Assembly (NCBI GenBank): GCA_964472135.1
Contig: CAYYJB010000002.1
Coordinates: 1 to 64,000 of the forward strand
Direction of reading: 5' to 3'
Length of the DNA stretch: 64,000 nt
Origin: JAUREX01 sp964472135
Lineage (GTDB): Bacteria; Pseudomonadota; Alphaproteobacteria; Rhodobacterales; Rhodobacteraceae
The translations under genes were made by a program, and so were the position numbers. The notes under the pieces are model-generated. The model saw only the letters and a list, made by a program, of their open reading frames with translations, made no database searches and had not been told where the DNA came from. Shown here one piece after another: positions 47,203 through 55,744 of the stretch (the stretch's first letter is position 1; the number at the start of each line of letters is the position of its first letter).

Positions 47203-49335
47203 ATGACGACAGCACCGGCGGGGGACCAGGCGATCGCGGCCGGGATCGACAACGAGATCTTTGCCGACAACCAGCGCCGACCCTCGGGGCACCTCGCGCG
47301 CGGGCTCGCCGCACTCTGCGTCCTCTATACCGCCTTTCACATCGCGATCCTGAACCTCTATCCGCTCGAACCCTGGACCTATCGGCTGATCCATGTGGGC
47401 GGCGGGCTCGGGATCGGGTTCCTGCTGTTCTCGGCAATGCGCTTCGCGCCGGCCGAGGCGGCCCCGCACCCCTGGCGGGCCGCCCTCATCGCGCCGGCGG
47501 CGGCGCTGGTCGCGCTCGGGCTCGGGCAGGCGATCCTGTTCTGGCTGGGCGAGGGTGTCGGGCAAGGGGCGCCTGCCGCCGCGCATCGCTGGAGTTTCGG
47601 GGTGCCGCTTGCGCTCGGGACCGGGCTTGCGCTCATCGTCGGGTGGATCATGCCGGACGGACGGCGCGGCCGGGTCGATATTGCCGATCTCGTGCTCGCG
47701 GCGGCGGCGGTGGCGGTCACGCTTTATATCATCCTGCACGCGCCGCTGCTGCGCCTGCGGGCCGGGACGGGCCTTGCGAAAGAGGCCGACATGTGGGCGG
47801 CGCTGATCGGGGTGGCGCTGATCCTCGAGCTCACGCGCCGCCTCGCGGGGCTCGCCCTCGTCATCATCGCCGGGATCTTCGTGATCTACAGCTTCGTCGG
47901 GCCATGGCTGCCCGGGATCTTCTATCACCGGGGCTACAGCATCACGCGCTTCTTCACCTACGTCTTCACCGATCAGGGCATCCTCGGGCCGACGACGGCG
48001 ATATCCTCGACCTACATCATCCTTTTCGTGGCCTTCGCGGCCTTTCTTCAGGCCAGCCGGGTGGGCGAGTATTTCGTGAACTTCGCCTTTGCCGCCGCCG
48101 GCAGCCGACGCGGCGGGCCGGCCAAGGTCGCGGTGTTCGGGTCGGGGCTGATGGGGATGATCAACGGCACCTCGGCGGGCAATGTGGTGGCGACGGGCTC
48201 GCTGACCATCCCGCTGATGAAGCGGGTGGGCTACAGGCCGCAGACGGCTGCGGCGGTCGAGGCCGCGGCCTCATCGGGCGGGCAGATCCTGCCGCCGATC
48301 ATGGGGGCCGGCGCCTTCATCATGTCCGAGATCACCGGGATCCCCTATTCCGAGATCGTGATCGCCGCGATCATCCCCGCGATGCTCTATTTCGTCAGCG
48401 TCTATTTCAACGTCGATCTGGCCGCCCAGAAACACGACATGAAGGGCCTGCCGCGCGATGAGCTGCCGCGATTTGGCGATCTGGCGCGGCAGGCGTTCCT
48501 GTTCCTGCCGATCCTGATCCTGATCGGGGCGCTGTTCATGGGCTATTCGGTCATCCGTGCCGGGACGCTCGCGATGGGGGCGGCCGCGGTGGTCAGCTGG
48601 CTGACGCCCTACCGGATGGGGCCGCGGGCGCTGCTGTTCGCGCTCGAGATCTCGACCAAGATGACGCTCCAGCTTGTCGCCGTCTGCGCCGCCGCGGGCA
48701 TCATCGTGGGGGTGATCGCGCTGACGGGGCTCGGGACGCGCTTTTCGGCGTTGCTGCTCGGGCTTGCCGCGAACAACCAGCTGCTCGCCCTCTTCTTCGC
48801 GATGATCGTCTCGATCATCCTCGGGATGGGCATGCCCACAACGGCGGCCTATGCCGTCGCGGCCAGCGTGATCGCGCCGGGCCTCGTGTCGATGGGCATC
48901 GATGCGCTGACGGCGCATTTCTTCATCTTCTATTTCGCGGTCATGTCGGCGATCACGCCCCCCGTCGCGCTCGCCGCCTATGCGGGGGCGGCGATCGCGC
49001 AGTCGGACCCCATGCGCACGAGCGTCGAGAGCTTCCGCATGGGCCTCGCGGCCTTCATCGTGCCATTCATGTTCTTCTCCTCGCCCGAACTCCTGATGCA
49101 GGGGGGCGCGGTCGAGATCGCGCATGTAGTGGCGGGCGCGCTGCTGGGCGTCTTTCTGCTGTCCGCGGCGGTGCAGGGCTGGCTGTCGGGGCCGCTCAAC
49201 CCGGCGCTGCGGCTCCTGCTCGTGCTCGCGGCCGTGGCGATGATCGATTCGGGCTTTGTGACCGACGCGGTGGGCCTCGGGACGGCGGCGCTGGTCTGGG
49301 CGATCCAGCGGCGGATCGCGCGCGGGTCGGACTGA
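47203..49335 (+). CDS. TAXI TRAP transporter fused permease (DctQM-type, system 1)
   Basis: A 710-residue membrane protein fusing the small (4-helix) and large (12-helix) TRAP permease domains, as is usual for TAXI systems. Landmarks include GSGLMGMINGTSAGNVVATGSLTIP near residue 310, AAASSGGQILPPIMGAGAF after it, and GMGMPTTAAYAVAA near residue 545. It imports solute with sodium or proton symport. It is convergent with the ABC permease gene, with 4 bases between ends. There is no DUF1850 gene next to it, unlike system 2. Confidence 0.93.
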   Translation: MTTAPAGDQAIAAGIDNEIFADNQRRPSGHLARGLAALCVLYTAFHIAILNLYPLEPWTYRLIHVGGGLGIGFLLFSAMRFAPAEAAPHPWRAALIAPAAALVALGLGQAILFWLGEGVGQGAPAAAHRWSFGVPLALGTGLALIVGWIMPDGRRGRVDIADLVLAAAAVAVTLYIILHAPLLRLRAGTGLAKEADMWAALIGVALILELTRRLAGLALVIIAGIFVIYSFVGPWLPGIFYHRGYSITRFFTYVFTDQGILGPTTAISSTYIILFVAFAAFLQASRVGEYFVNFAFAAAGSRRGGPAKVAVFGSGLMGMINGTSAGNVVATGSLTIPLMKRVGYRPQTAAAVEAAASSGGQILPPIMGAGAFIMSEITGIPYSEIVIAAIIPAMLYFVSVYFNVDLAAQKHDMKGLPRDELPRFGDLARQAFLFLPILILIGALFMGYSVIRAGTLAMGAAAVVSWLTPYRMGPRALLFALEISTKMTLQLVAVCAAAGIIVGVIALTGLGTRFSALLLGLAANNQLLALFFAMIVSIILGMGMPTTAAYAVAASVIAPGLVSMGIDALTAHFFIFYFAVMSAITPPVALAAYAGAAIAQSDPMRTSVESFRMGLAAFIVPFMFFSSPELLMQGGAVEIAHVVAGALLGVFLLSAAVQGWLSGPLNPALRLLLVLAAVAMIDSGFVTDAVGLGTAALVWAIQRRIARGSD

Positions 49336-49339
49336 GGGC

Positions 49340-50104
49340 CTATTGCGCCGGGCGCTCGGCCCAGCCCGCGAAGATCCGCTCGAGCGTGACGACCGCGTAA
49401 TAGAGCACGATCCCGAGCGCCGCGAGCGCGATCAGCACGGCAAACATCAGCGGATAATCCCCGTTCGTCTCGCCCGACTTGAAGAGCGCGCCGAGCCCCC
49501 GGCCATGGGGCGAGACGATCTCGACCAGGTTGGTGCCGATGAAGGCGAGCGTCACCGACACCTTCAGCGCGCCGAAGAACTCGGGCAGGGTCTTGGGCAG
49601 GGCGATCTTCCAGAAGATCGTCACCCGGCTTGCGCCGAGCGAGCGCAGGATGTCGCGGTATTCGGGCTCGAGCGTCGAGAGGCCGATCCCGACCGACACC
49701 GCGATCGGAAAGAAGGAAATCAGGAATGCCATCAGCACCGTGTTGAAATCGTGCTGCCCGATGAAGATGAGCGCGATCACCGGCACGAGCGTGGCCTTGG
49801 GAATGGCGTTGAACCCCACGAGCAGCGGATAGAGCGCATCGCGCGCGACGCGCGAAAACCCCATCGCCATGCCGAGCAGGGTTCCGGCAAGCACCGCGAT
49901 GCCAAGCCCCGCGACGGTGCGCCAGAGCGTCTGCCACGACATCTCGACAAAGAACCAGCGGAACTTCCAGAAGGCCGGCGGCAGGTCCGAGGGCGAGGCC
50001 ATCTTGTAATTGGGCCAGCCATTCGCCCAGACGATGAACTCCCACAGCGCGAGAAAGGCGAGCATGGCGGCAATGGGGACGGCGGCGGCGCGCAGCGCGT
50101 TCAT
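49340..50104 (-). CDS. ABC transporter permease (NMT1/SsuC type)
   Basis: A 254-residue permease of the nitrate/sulfonate/thiamine-precursor importer class, with six membrane helices and the ATPase-coupling EAA-like loop around residues 155-175 (EYRDILRSLGASRVTIFWKIALP). ATG at 50104 overlaps the ATPase stop (ATGA). Gene order binding protein, ATPase, permease on the minus strand forms one operon. Confidence 0.92.
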   Translation of the reverse strand: MNALRAAAVPIAAMLAFLALWEFIVWANGWPNYKMASPSDLPPAFWKFRWFFVEMSWQTLWRTVAGLGIAVLAGTLLGMAMGFSRVARDALYPLLVGFNAIPKATLVPVIALIFIGQHDFNTVLMAFLISFFPIAVSVGIGLSTLEPEYRDILRSLGASRVTIFWKIALPKTLPEFFGALKVSVTLAFIGTNLVEIVSPHGRGLGALFKSGETNGDYPLMFAVLIALAALGIVLYYAVVTLERIFAGWAERPAQ

Positions 50105-50898
50105 GGCGTGGCCCCTTCGGCGGCATCGCGTCCCTGCGCGATGCGGATCTGGTCGCGCAGGATGTGCAGCATCTCGGAGCACTGGGGGGTATAGAGCCCG
50201 TCGAGCACGCGCGGCCCGGGGTAATCCACCCGCATGATGTGCTGCGTGGTGGCCGGTCGGCCCGAGAGCACGATCACCTGATCCCCGAGATAGACCGCCT
50301 CGCGCAGGTCGTGGGTGATGAGGACGGCCGTGAAGGGCTCCTTGGCGCGCAGCGCGTGCATCGTCTGCCAGAGATCCTCGCGCGTGAAGGCATCGAGCGC
50401 GCCGAAGGGCTCATCCATGATGAGGACGTCGGGCCTGTGCACGATCGCGCGGCAGAGCGAGGCGCGCTGGCGCATCCCGCCCGAAAGCTCGGACGGGCGC
50501 TTGTGCTCGAACCCGGCCAACCCCACGAGGGCGAGAAGCGCGCTGGCGCGGGCCTCCTTTTCGGCGCGGGGCATCGACGGGGCGACGATCTCGAGCGGCA
50601 GGATCACGTTCTCGATCACGCTGCGCCATTCGAGCATGACGGGGTTCTGGAACGCCATGCCGACGGTCTTGCGCGGGCTGCGGACCATCTCGCCATGCAG
50701 CCAGACCTCGCCCTTGTCGGGGCGCATCAGGCCAGCGACCAGCCGCGTCAGCGTGGACTTGCCGCAGCCCGAGGGGCCGACGACGGCGCAGAACTCTCCC
50801 TCGGGCACGGCGATGTCGAGGTTTTCGAGCACCGGCAGCGGCCCCGCCGCGGTGCGATAGGCGTGGGTCACGCCCTTGATCTCGATCAGGTTCGCCAT
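50101..50898 (-). CDS. ABC transporter ATP-binding protein (NMT1/SsuB type)
   Basis: A 265-residue ABC ATPase. Walker A GPSGCGKST is near residue 40, the signature is LSGGMRQRASL, Walker B is VLIMDEPFGALD and the switch His is in VLITHDLREA. It energises the adjacent permease. It starts 57 bases after the binding-protein stop, across a perfect hairpin, and overlaps the permease start. Confidence 0.94.
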   Translation of the reverse strand: MANLIEIKGVTHAYRTAAGPLPVLENLDIAVPEGEFCAVVGPSGCGKSTLTRLVAGLMRPDKGEVWLHGEMVRSPRKTVGMAFQNPVMLEWRSVIENVILPLEIVAPSMPRAEKEARASALLALVGLAGFEHKRPSELSGGMRQRASLCRAIVHRPDVLIMDEPFGALDAFTREDLWQTMHALRAKEPFTAVLITHDLREAVYLGDQVIVLSGRPATTQHIMRVDYPGPRVLDGLYTPQCSEMLHILRDQIRIAQGRDAAEGATP

Positions 50899-50913
50899 GT
50901 CGCCCCCTTGCGG

Positions 50914-50945
50914 GCGCCGGCCCCTGCACGAAGCGGGGCCGGCGC
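50914..50945 (-). promoter_or_regulatory. 11-bp perfect hairpin between ABC binding-protein and ATPase genes
   Basis: GCGCCGGCCCC (50914-50924) pairs with GGGGCCGGCGC (50935-50945) around a 10-base loop. It occupies most of the 57-base gap just after the binding-protein stop. No T tract. Same position and design as the hairpins in the two TRAP operons nearby. Confidence 0.6.
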
Positions 50946-50955
50946 GATCGCGCGA

Positions 50956-51963
50956 TCAGTCGATCTTGAGGCTGCCGTCCGTCGGCAGATAGGCGGCGTC
51001 GAAAATGACCGCGACATCGGGTTCGGCGTTGAACTGATAGACCGATTTCGTCTGCTCGATCGCGCGCGCCATGCGCGCCGCGTCGATCCCGCCGATGCCG
51101 TTGGCCTTGACGAAGTCGGTCAGCACGTTGGCATCGATCGCCATCTGCAGCCGCTCGGTCTCGAGCGCGGGATCGGCGGCCGGGTTGCGCGCCACGAGCG
51201 AGGTAATCGCGCCCGCCGGATCGTCGATCGTATCCGCCCAGCCCCGCGCGACCGCCCGCAGAAAGCCCGTCACGAGCGCGGGGTTGGCCTTGGCGAAATC
51301 GGTGTTGACGATGATGGCGTTGCCATAGAGCGCCACGCCGTGATCGGCCATCAGGATCACCGACAGGTCATCGGCCGGCACGCCGAGCCGCTTGAGGTTC
51401 AGCGTCGCCGAAAAGGAAAACCCCGTCACGGAGGCGACCTTGCCCTCGGCCAGCATCGGCTCGCGCGTGGGGAAGCCGACGGGCTCGACCGTGATCGAGG
51501 CCATGTCGAGGCCGTTCTCGGCCGCGAAGATCGGGAATTGCGCCCATGCCCCGTCGGGCGGCGGTGCGCCGAGGATCTTGCCCGGCAGATCGGCCGGCCC
51601 CGACACCCCGAGCGACTTGCGCCCGACCACCGCGAAGGGCGGCTTGTCGTAGATCATCATCACCGCCGTGACCGGCGCACCGGGGTTCTGGTCGAGAAAT
51701 CGCATCAGGCTGTTGATGTCGGCAAAGCCGATCGGGAAGGCGCCCGTCGCGACTTTCGGGATCGCATCGAGCGACCCTGCCCCCTCGGAGATCTCGACCG
51801 CGAGGCCCTCGGCGGCGAAATGGCCCTTGTCTATCGCGACGAAATAGGGGGCTGCCGGTCCCTCGAACTTCCAGTCGAGGGCGAAGGGCATCTGTGTCTC
51901 GGCCAGTGCCGGCGCCGCGAGGACGACGGCCGCAGCTAGGGTGGCGCGGAATCTGGTGAACAT
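50956..51963 (-). CDS. ABC transporter substrate-binding protein (NMT1/THI5-like)
   Basis: A 335-residue periplasmic binding protein with the NMT1-type opening FALDWKFEGPAAPYFVAIDKG after a signal peptide (residues 1-21, ending ALAE). Proteins of this type bind hydroxymethylpyrimidine-like, sulfonate or aromatic ligands. No thiamine riboswitch is seen upstream and no sulfonate enzyme is nearby, so the ligand is open. ATG at 51963; a longer frame upstream adds 33 unlikely residues. Confidence 0.9.
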   Translation of the reverse strand: MFTRFRATLAAAVVLAAPALAETQMPFALDWKFEGPAAPYFVAIDKGHFAAEGLAVEISEGAGSLDAIPKVATGAFPIGFADINSLMRFLDQNPGAPVTAVMMIYDKPPFAVVGRKSLGVSGPADLPGKILGAPPPDGAWAQFPIFAAENGLDMASITVEPVGFPTREPMLAEGKVASVTGFSFSATLNLKRLGVPADDLSVILMADHGVALYGNAIIVNTDFAKANPALVTGFLRAVARGWADTIDDPAGAITSLVARNPAADPALETERLQMAIDANVLTDFVKANGIGGIDAARMARAIEQTKSVYQFNAEPDVAVIFDAAYLPTDGSLKID

Positions 51964-52296
51964 GTCGGTCTCTCCAATTAAGCTGAATCGTCTCTCTCTC
52001 ATTCGATCATGATCGGGTCGCCGCAGCGATATCCCGACTGACTGGCCGCGACCTCGCTTCATCCGAGCCCGGCGCGATGCCCAAACCCTAAGCGTTTAAT
52101 GCCGCCTTGCACAAGTGGCGGGCAGGAATTGGTCGGCAAGAGCACGCCCGCCCGGCGGCGGCATGCCGATGTCGGGGCGGAAATCGGCGCGAAAACCAAA
52201 AGGGGGTTTTCAATGCGATAACCTGCGTCAATGATGACGGACCAGTCGCAACGTTGCACCGGGTGCGACGACCGCGTCTCTGCATAGGAGGAAGTC
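51964..52296. other. Divergent intergenic region with inverted repeats
   Basis: This 333-base gap separates the minus-strand ABC operon from the plus-strand TAXI system 2 and must hold promoters for both. It is less GC-rich than its surroundings. A perfect 7-base inverted repeat GAAAACC/GGTTTTC lies at 52191-52197 and 52205-52211 with a 7-base spacer, 85 bases before the TAXI start. GGAGGAAG at about 52285 is the ribosome site of that gene. No riboswitch pattern or open frame that I would call. Confidence 0.5.
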
Positions 52297-53256
52297 ATGT
52301 CCAGCAAGATTTGGCACAAGGGCCGAGTGATTGTCGCAGGCGCTGCGATCGCGCTCGCTCCCGTCACGGCGACGGCCGAACAGTTCATCAACATCCTGAC
52401 GGGGGGAACCTCGGGGGTCTATTATCCGATCGGGGTCGCACTGTCGAAGGTCTATGGCGACGGGATCGCCGGGGCACGCACGCAAGTGCAATCGACCAAG
52501 GCATCGGTCGAGAACCTCAACCTGCTCCAGCAGGGCAAGGGCGAATTTGCCATCGCGCTGGGCGACTCGGTCGGCTATGCGTGGCAGGGCAATGCCGAGG
52601 TCGGGTTTGCCGCCCCGCTCGACCGTCTGCGCGGCATCGCGGCCGCCTATCCCAACTATATCCAGGTCGCCGCAAGCGCCGATAGCGGCATCACCTCGAT
52701 CGAGGATTTCCGCGGCAAGGCGATTTCCGTCGGCGCCGCCAAATCGGGCACCGAACTGAACGCGCGGGCCATCATGGGTGCGCTCGGCATGGGCTATGGC
52801 GACCTAGGCAAGACGGAATACCTGCCCTTCGCGGAATCGGTCGAACTGATGAAGAACCGCCAGCTTGATGCGACGTTGCAGTCGGCGGGCCTCGGGGTGG
52901 CCTCGATCAAGGATCTCGCGACCTCTGTCCCGACCACGATCGTGGCGATACCGCCCGAGGTGGCCGACCGCCTCGGGCCGCCCTATCTGGCCGCAACCAT
53001 CCCGGCCGGCACCTACGAGGGTCAGACGGCCGACGTGCCGACCCTGGCGGTCGGCAACTTCTTCCTGACGCATGAGGGGGTCGACGAAGAGACCGTCTAT
53101 CAGATGACGAAGCTTCTGTTCGAGAACCTCGATCAACTCGTCGCCGCGCACAAGGCCGCGTCGGGCATCGTTCTTGAAAGCGCCCTCGCGGGGATGCCCG
53201 TGCCGCTTCACCCGGGGGCCGAGAGATACTACCGGGAGGTCGGCATCCTGAAGTAG
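52297..53256 (+). CDS. TAXI-family TRAP transporter solute-binding protein (system 2)
   Basis: A 319-residue TAXI binding protein. The signal peptide spans about residues 1-27 (ending ATAE). The mature opening INILTGGTSGVYYPIGVALS is the canonical TAXI motif, and LATSVPTTIVAIPPEV lies in the second lobe. GGAGGAAG precedes the ATG. The fused permease gene starts 66 bases downstream after a perfect hairpin. It is only distantly similar to the system 1 protein, so the ligands probably differ. Confidence 0.94.
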   Translation: MSSKIWHKGRVIVAGAAIALAPVTATAEQFINILTGGTSGVYYPIGVALSKVYGDGIAGARTQVQSTKASVENLNLLQQGKGEFAIALGDSVGYAWQGNAEVGFAAPLDRLRGIAAAYPNYIQVAASADSGITSIEDFRGKAISVGAAKSGTELNARAIMGALGMGYGDLGKTEYLPFAESVELMKNRQLDATLQSAGLGVASIKDLATSVPTTIVAIPPEVADRLGPPYLAATIPAGTYEGQTADVPTLAVGNFFLTHEGVDEETVYQMTKLLFENLDQLVAAHKAASGIVLESALAGMPVPLHPGAERYYREVGILK

Positions 53257-53272
53257 GCGCGTCAGCAACCGA

Positions 53273-53300
53273 GGGCGCGGGCGCGCAGGTGCCCGCGCCC
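53273..53300 (+). promoter_or_regulatory. GC hairpin between TAXI binding-protein and permease genes (system 2)
   Basis: GGGCGCGGGC (53273-53282) pairs perfectly with GCCCGCGCCC (53291-53300) around an 8-base loop, 16 bases after the binding-protein stop. Without a T tract it looks like an mRNA stabiliser or partial terminator rather than a full stop. Confidence 0.6.
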
Positions 53301-53322
53301 CTTCTGCACGGCCGCACCGCGC

Positions 53323-55389
53323 ATGACCGCCAGCCAGACCGCCGCCGCACACGACCCGCTTGCCGCGGGGTTCCCTCCCGGCACCGGGGGTCGCATCCTT
53401 TTCTGGATAGCGGTCGTCTTTTCGGCGTTCCAGATCCTGACGGCGGCCCATCTCATCGACATGACCTCGCAGGTCAGCCGCGCCCTGCATGTCGGGTTTC
53501 TCATGCTGCTGGGATTTCCGCTGCTGGCGACGCTGCGCGGGGCGGGCGCGGCGGTCGTGGCGCTCGGCTGGGTTGGCGGGGTCCTTGGCATGGGCGTCGC
53601 GCTGTACCAGTGGTGGGAGTATGTGCCGCTCCTGATGCGGGCGGGCGATCCGCTCGGGCGCGACATCGCGGTGGGTTTCATCGCGCTCGCGCTCGTCTTC
53701 GCCGCCGCCTGGGCGATGATGGGCCCGGCGCTGCCGCTGATCGCGGGGGTGTTTCTGGCCTATTGCCTTTTTGGCGAACACCTGCCCAGCCCGCTCAACC
53801 ATCGCGGCTATGATGTCGCGCAGGTCATCGACCACATGGCCTATGGCACCGAGGGCATCTACGGCATCCCGACCTATGTCTCGTCGACCTTCATCTTCCT
53901 TTTCATCCTGTTCGGCGCCTTTCTTGAAAAGGCGGGCATGATCCGTCTGTTCACCGACGTCTCGCTCGCGCTCGTCGGGCGGCGCATGGGGGGCGCAGCG
54001 AAGGTCGCGGTGCTGTCCTCGGGCCTGATGGGCACGATCTCGGGTTCGGGTGTGGCGAATGTCGTGACGACGGGCCAGTTCACAATACCGCTCATGAAGC
54101 GGTTCGGCTATCGAGCGGGCTTCGCGGGCGGTGTCGAGGCGACCGCATCGATGGGCGGGCAGATCATGCCGCCGGTCATGGGCGCGGTCGCCTTCATCAT
54201 GGCCGAGACGCTCGGCGTCGATTACGTCGAGATCGTCAAGGCCGCGATCATTCCGGCCATCCTCTATTTCGCTTCGGCCTTCTGGATGGTGCATCTCGAG
54301 GCCGGACGGATGAACCTGCGCGGCCTGTCACGCGAGGAGCTACCCTCTGCCATCGCCGCGATCCGGCGGGGCTGGCACCTGCTGCTCCCGCTCGGCGTGC
54401 TCGTGTGGCTGCTGTTTGCGGGCTACACGCCCCTGTTTGCAGGCACGGTTGGCCTTGGCCTGACGCTGATGCTGATCCTCGGGGCCAGCGTCGCGCTCGG
54501 GCTGCCCTCGGGGGTGCTGCGCGGGATAATCTGGGTCGGGCTCGGGCTCGGGGCGGGGGCGTTCCTGCAATGGGGGATCCTCGTGCTCGCGGGGTTGATC
54601 GGGCTCCTTGTCGCGGCGAACCTCGCTAGCCGTGGCGGGCGCGCGACCCTCCTGATGTGCCGCGATGCGCTGGCGGACGGCGCGCGCACCGCGCTGCCCG
54701 TCGGCCTCGCCTGTGCGCTTGTCGGCGTCATCATCGGCACGATGACGCTGACCGGCGCCGCGAATACCTTCGGCCAGTTCATCGTGGGCGTGGGCGAGCG
54801 CAGCCTGTTCGCGAGCCTCGTGCTGACGATGCTGACCTGCATCGTCCTCGGCATGGGGATCCCAACGATCCCGAACTACATCATCACCTCCTCGATCGCG
54901 GGCCCGGCGCTGCTCGAACTCGGCGTTCCGCTGATCGTAAGCCACATGTTCGTCTTCTATTTCGGCATCCTTGCCGATCTGACGCCGCCCGTGGCGCTGG
55001 CATGTTTCGCGGCTGCCCCGATCGCGCGCGAACGGGGCCTCACGATCAGCATTCATGCCGTCAAGATCGCGGCGGCGGGCTTCGTCATTCCGTTCATGGC
55101 GGTCTACGCGCCGGCGCTGATGCTTCAGTCGGGAGGGCCGCTCGCGGCCGAGATCGGCTATGTTCCGGCGGTGGCCTACATCGTGGCGAAGGCGCTGATC
55201 GCGATCGGGCTGTGGGGGATAGCGGTGATCGGCTGGCTCGGCCGCCCGCTCGGCCTCGGTCAGCGTGCGCTCGCGGGGGTGGCGGCGGGGCTCCTGGTGG
55301 CCGCCCTGCCGGCGACGGACGCGATCGGGCTCGGGCTGACGGCGGGCTTCGTGCTGTGGCAGGCCCGCCACCTGCGCCGTCCGGCATGA
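53323..55389 (+). CDS. TAXI TRAP transporter fused permease (system 2)
   Basis: A 688-residue fused DctQM-type permease with about 16 or more membrane helices. Landmarks include SSGLMGTISGSGVANVVTTGQFTIP, TASMGGQIMPPVMGAVAF and GMGIPTIPNYIITSSIAGPALL, the usual TAXI permease signatures. It takes solute from the TAXI protein with ion symport. Its stop overlaps the DUF1850 gene start by four bases. Confidence 0.94.
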   Translation: MTASQTAAAHDPLAAGFPPGTGGRILFWIAVVFSAFQILTAAHLIDMTSQVSRALHVGFLMLLGFPLLATLRGAGAAVVALGWVGGVLGMGVALYQWWEYVPLLMRAGDPLGRDIAVGFIALALVFAAAWAMMGPALPLIAGVFLAYCLFGEHLPSPLNHRGYDVAQVIDHMAYGTEGIYGIPTYVSSTFIFLFILFGAFLEKAGMIRLFTDVSLALVGRRMGGAAKVAVLSSGLMGTISGSGVANVVTTGQFTIPLMKRFGYRAGFAGGVEATASMGGQIMPPVMGAVAFIMAETLGVDYVEIVKAAIIPAILYFASAFWMVHLEAGRMNLRGLSREELPSAIAAIRRGWHLLLPLGVLVWLLFAGYTPLFAGTVGLGLTLMLILGASVALGLPSGVLRGIIWVGLGLGAGAFLQWGILVLAGLIGLLVAANLASRGGRATLLMCRDALADGARTALPVGLACALVGVIIGTMTLTGAANTFGQFIVGVGERSLFASLVLTMLTCIVLGMGIPTIPNYIITSSIAGPALLELGVPLIVSHMFVFYFGILADLTPPVALACFAAAPIARERGLTISIHAVKIAAAGFVIPFMAVYAPALMLQSGGPLAAEIGYVPAVAYIVAKALIAIGLWGIAVIGWLGRPLGLGQRALAGVAAGLLVAALPATDAIGLGLTAGFVLWQARHLRRPA

Positions 55390-55742
55390 GTTGCCTGCTG
55401 GTCGCCGGGGTCGCCGTCATGCTCTCGGGGCCCGAATTTGTGCTGCGCTGGACCCATTCCGTCGAGCGGGTCGATTGGGTCGAGCATTGGCAGGTCGGCC
55501 CAGACCACCTGCATCTCGTCGAAGCGCGGGTCCGGGGATCCGGCGCCGGCATGGAACCGGGTCCGGACGCCCGGCGCGTCGGGGAATGGTGGGTCTGGTC
55601 GCCTGACCGGCGCGTCGAGGCTCTGAACCTCGCGGCCTCCGGCGCGACCGGGGCGGGCTGGCGACTTTGTGACGGGCCCCTATGCCGCGAGGCCGGCGCG
55701 ACGCCCTCGGCAGGGGTCGTGATCGCGCCCTGCCCGCACTGA
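55386..55742 (+). CDS. DUF1850 protein, TAXI TRAP accessory
   Basis: A 118-residue member of DUF1850, a small family found almost only beside TAXI TRAP permeases. The opening hydrophobic stretch, the WTHSVERVDWVEHW block and the GWRLCDGPLC Cys pair fit. The N-terminus suggests export or membrane association. Translation is coupled to the permease (ATGA). Role in transport unknown. Convergent with the ureohydrolase gene, two bases between ends. Confidence 0.88.
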   Translation: MSCLLVAGVAVMLSGPEFVLRWTHSVERVDWVEHWQVGPDHLHLVEARVRGSGAGMEPGPDARRVGEWWVWSPDRRVEALNLAASGATGAGWRLCDGPLCREAGATPSAGVVIAPCPH

Positions 55743-55744
55743 CC

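Noticed and set aside
51964..52060. Thiamine pyrophosphate riboswitch before the NMT1-type ABC operon
   Set aside because: The characteristic CTGAGA and the ACCTGA-type element are not present in the leader, so a thiamine-precursor role cannot be supported this way.
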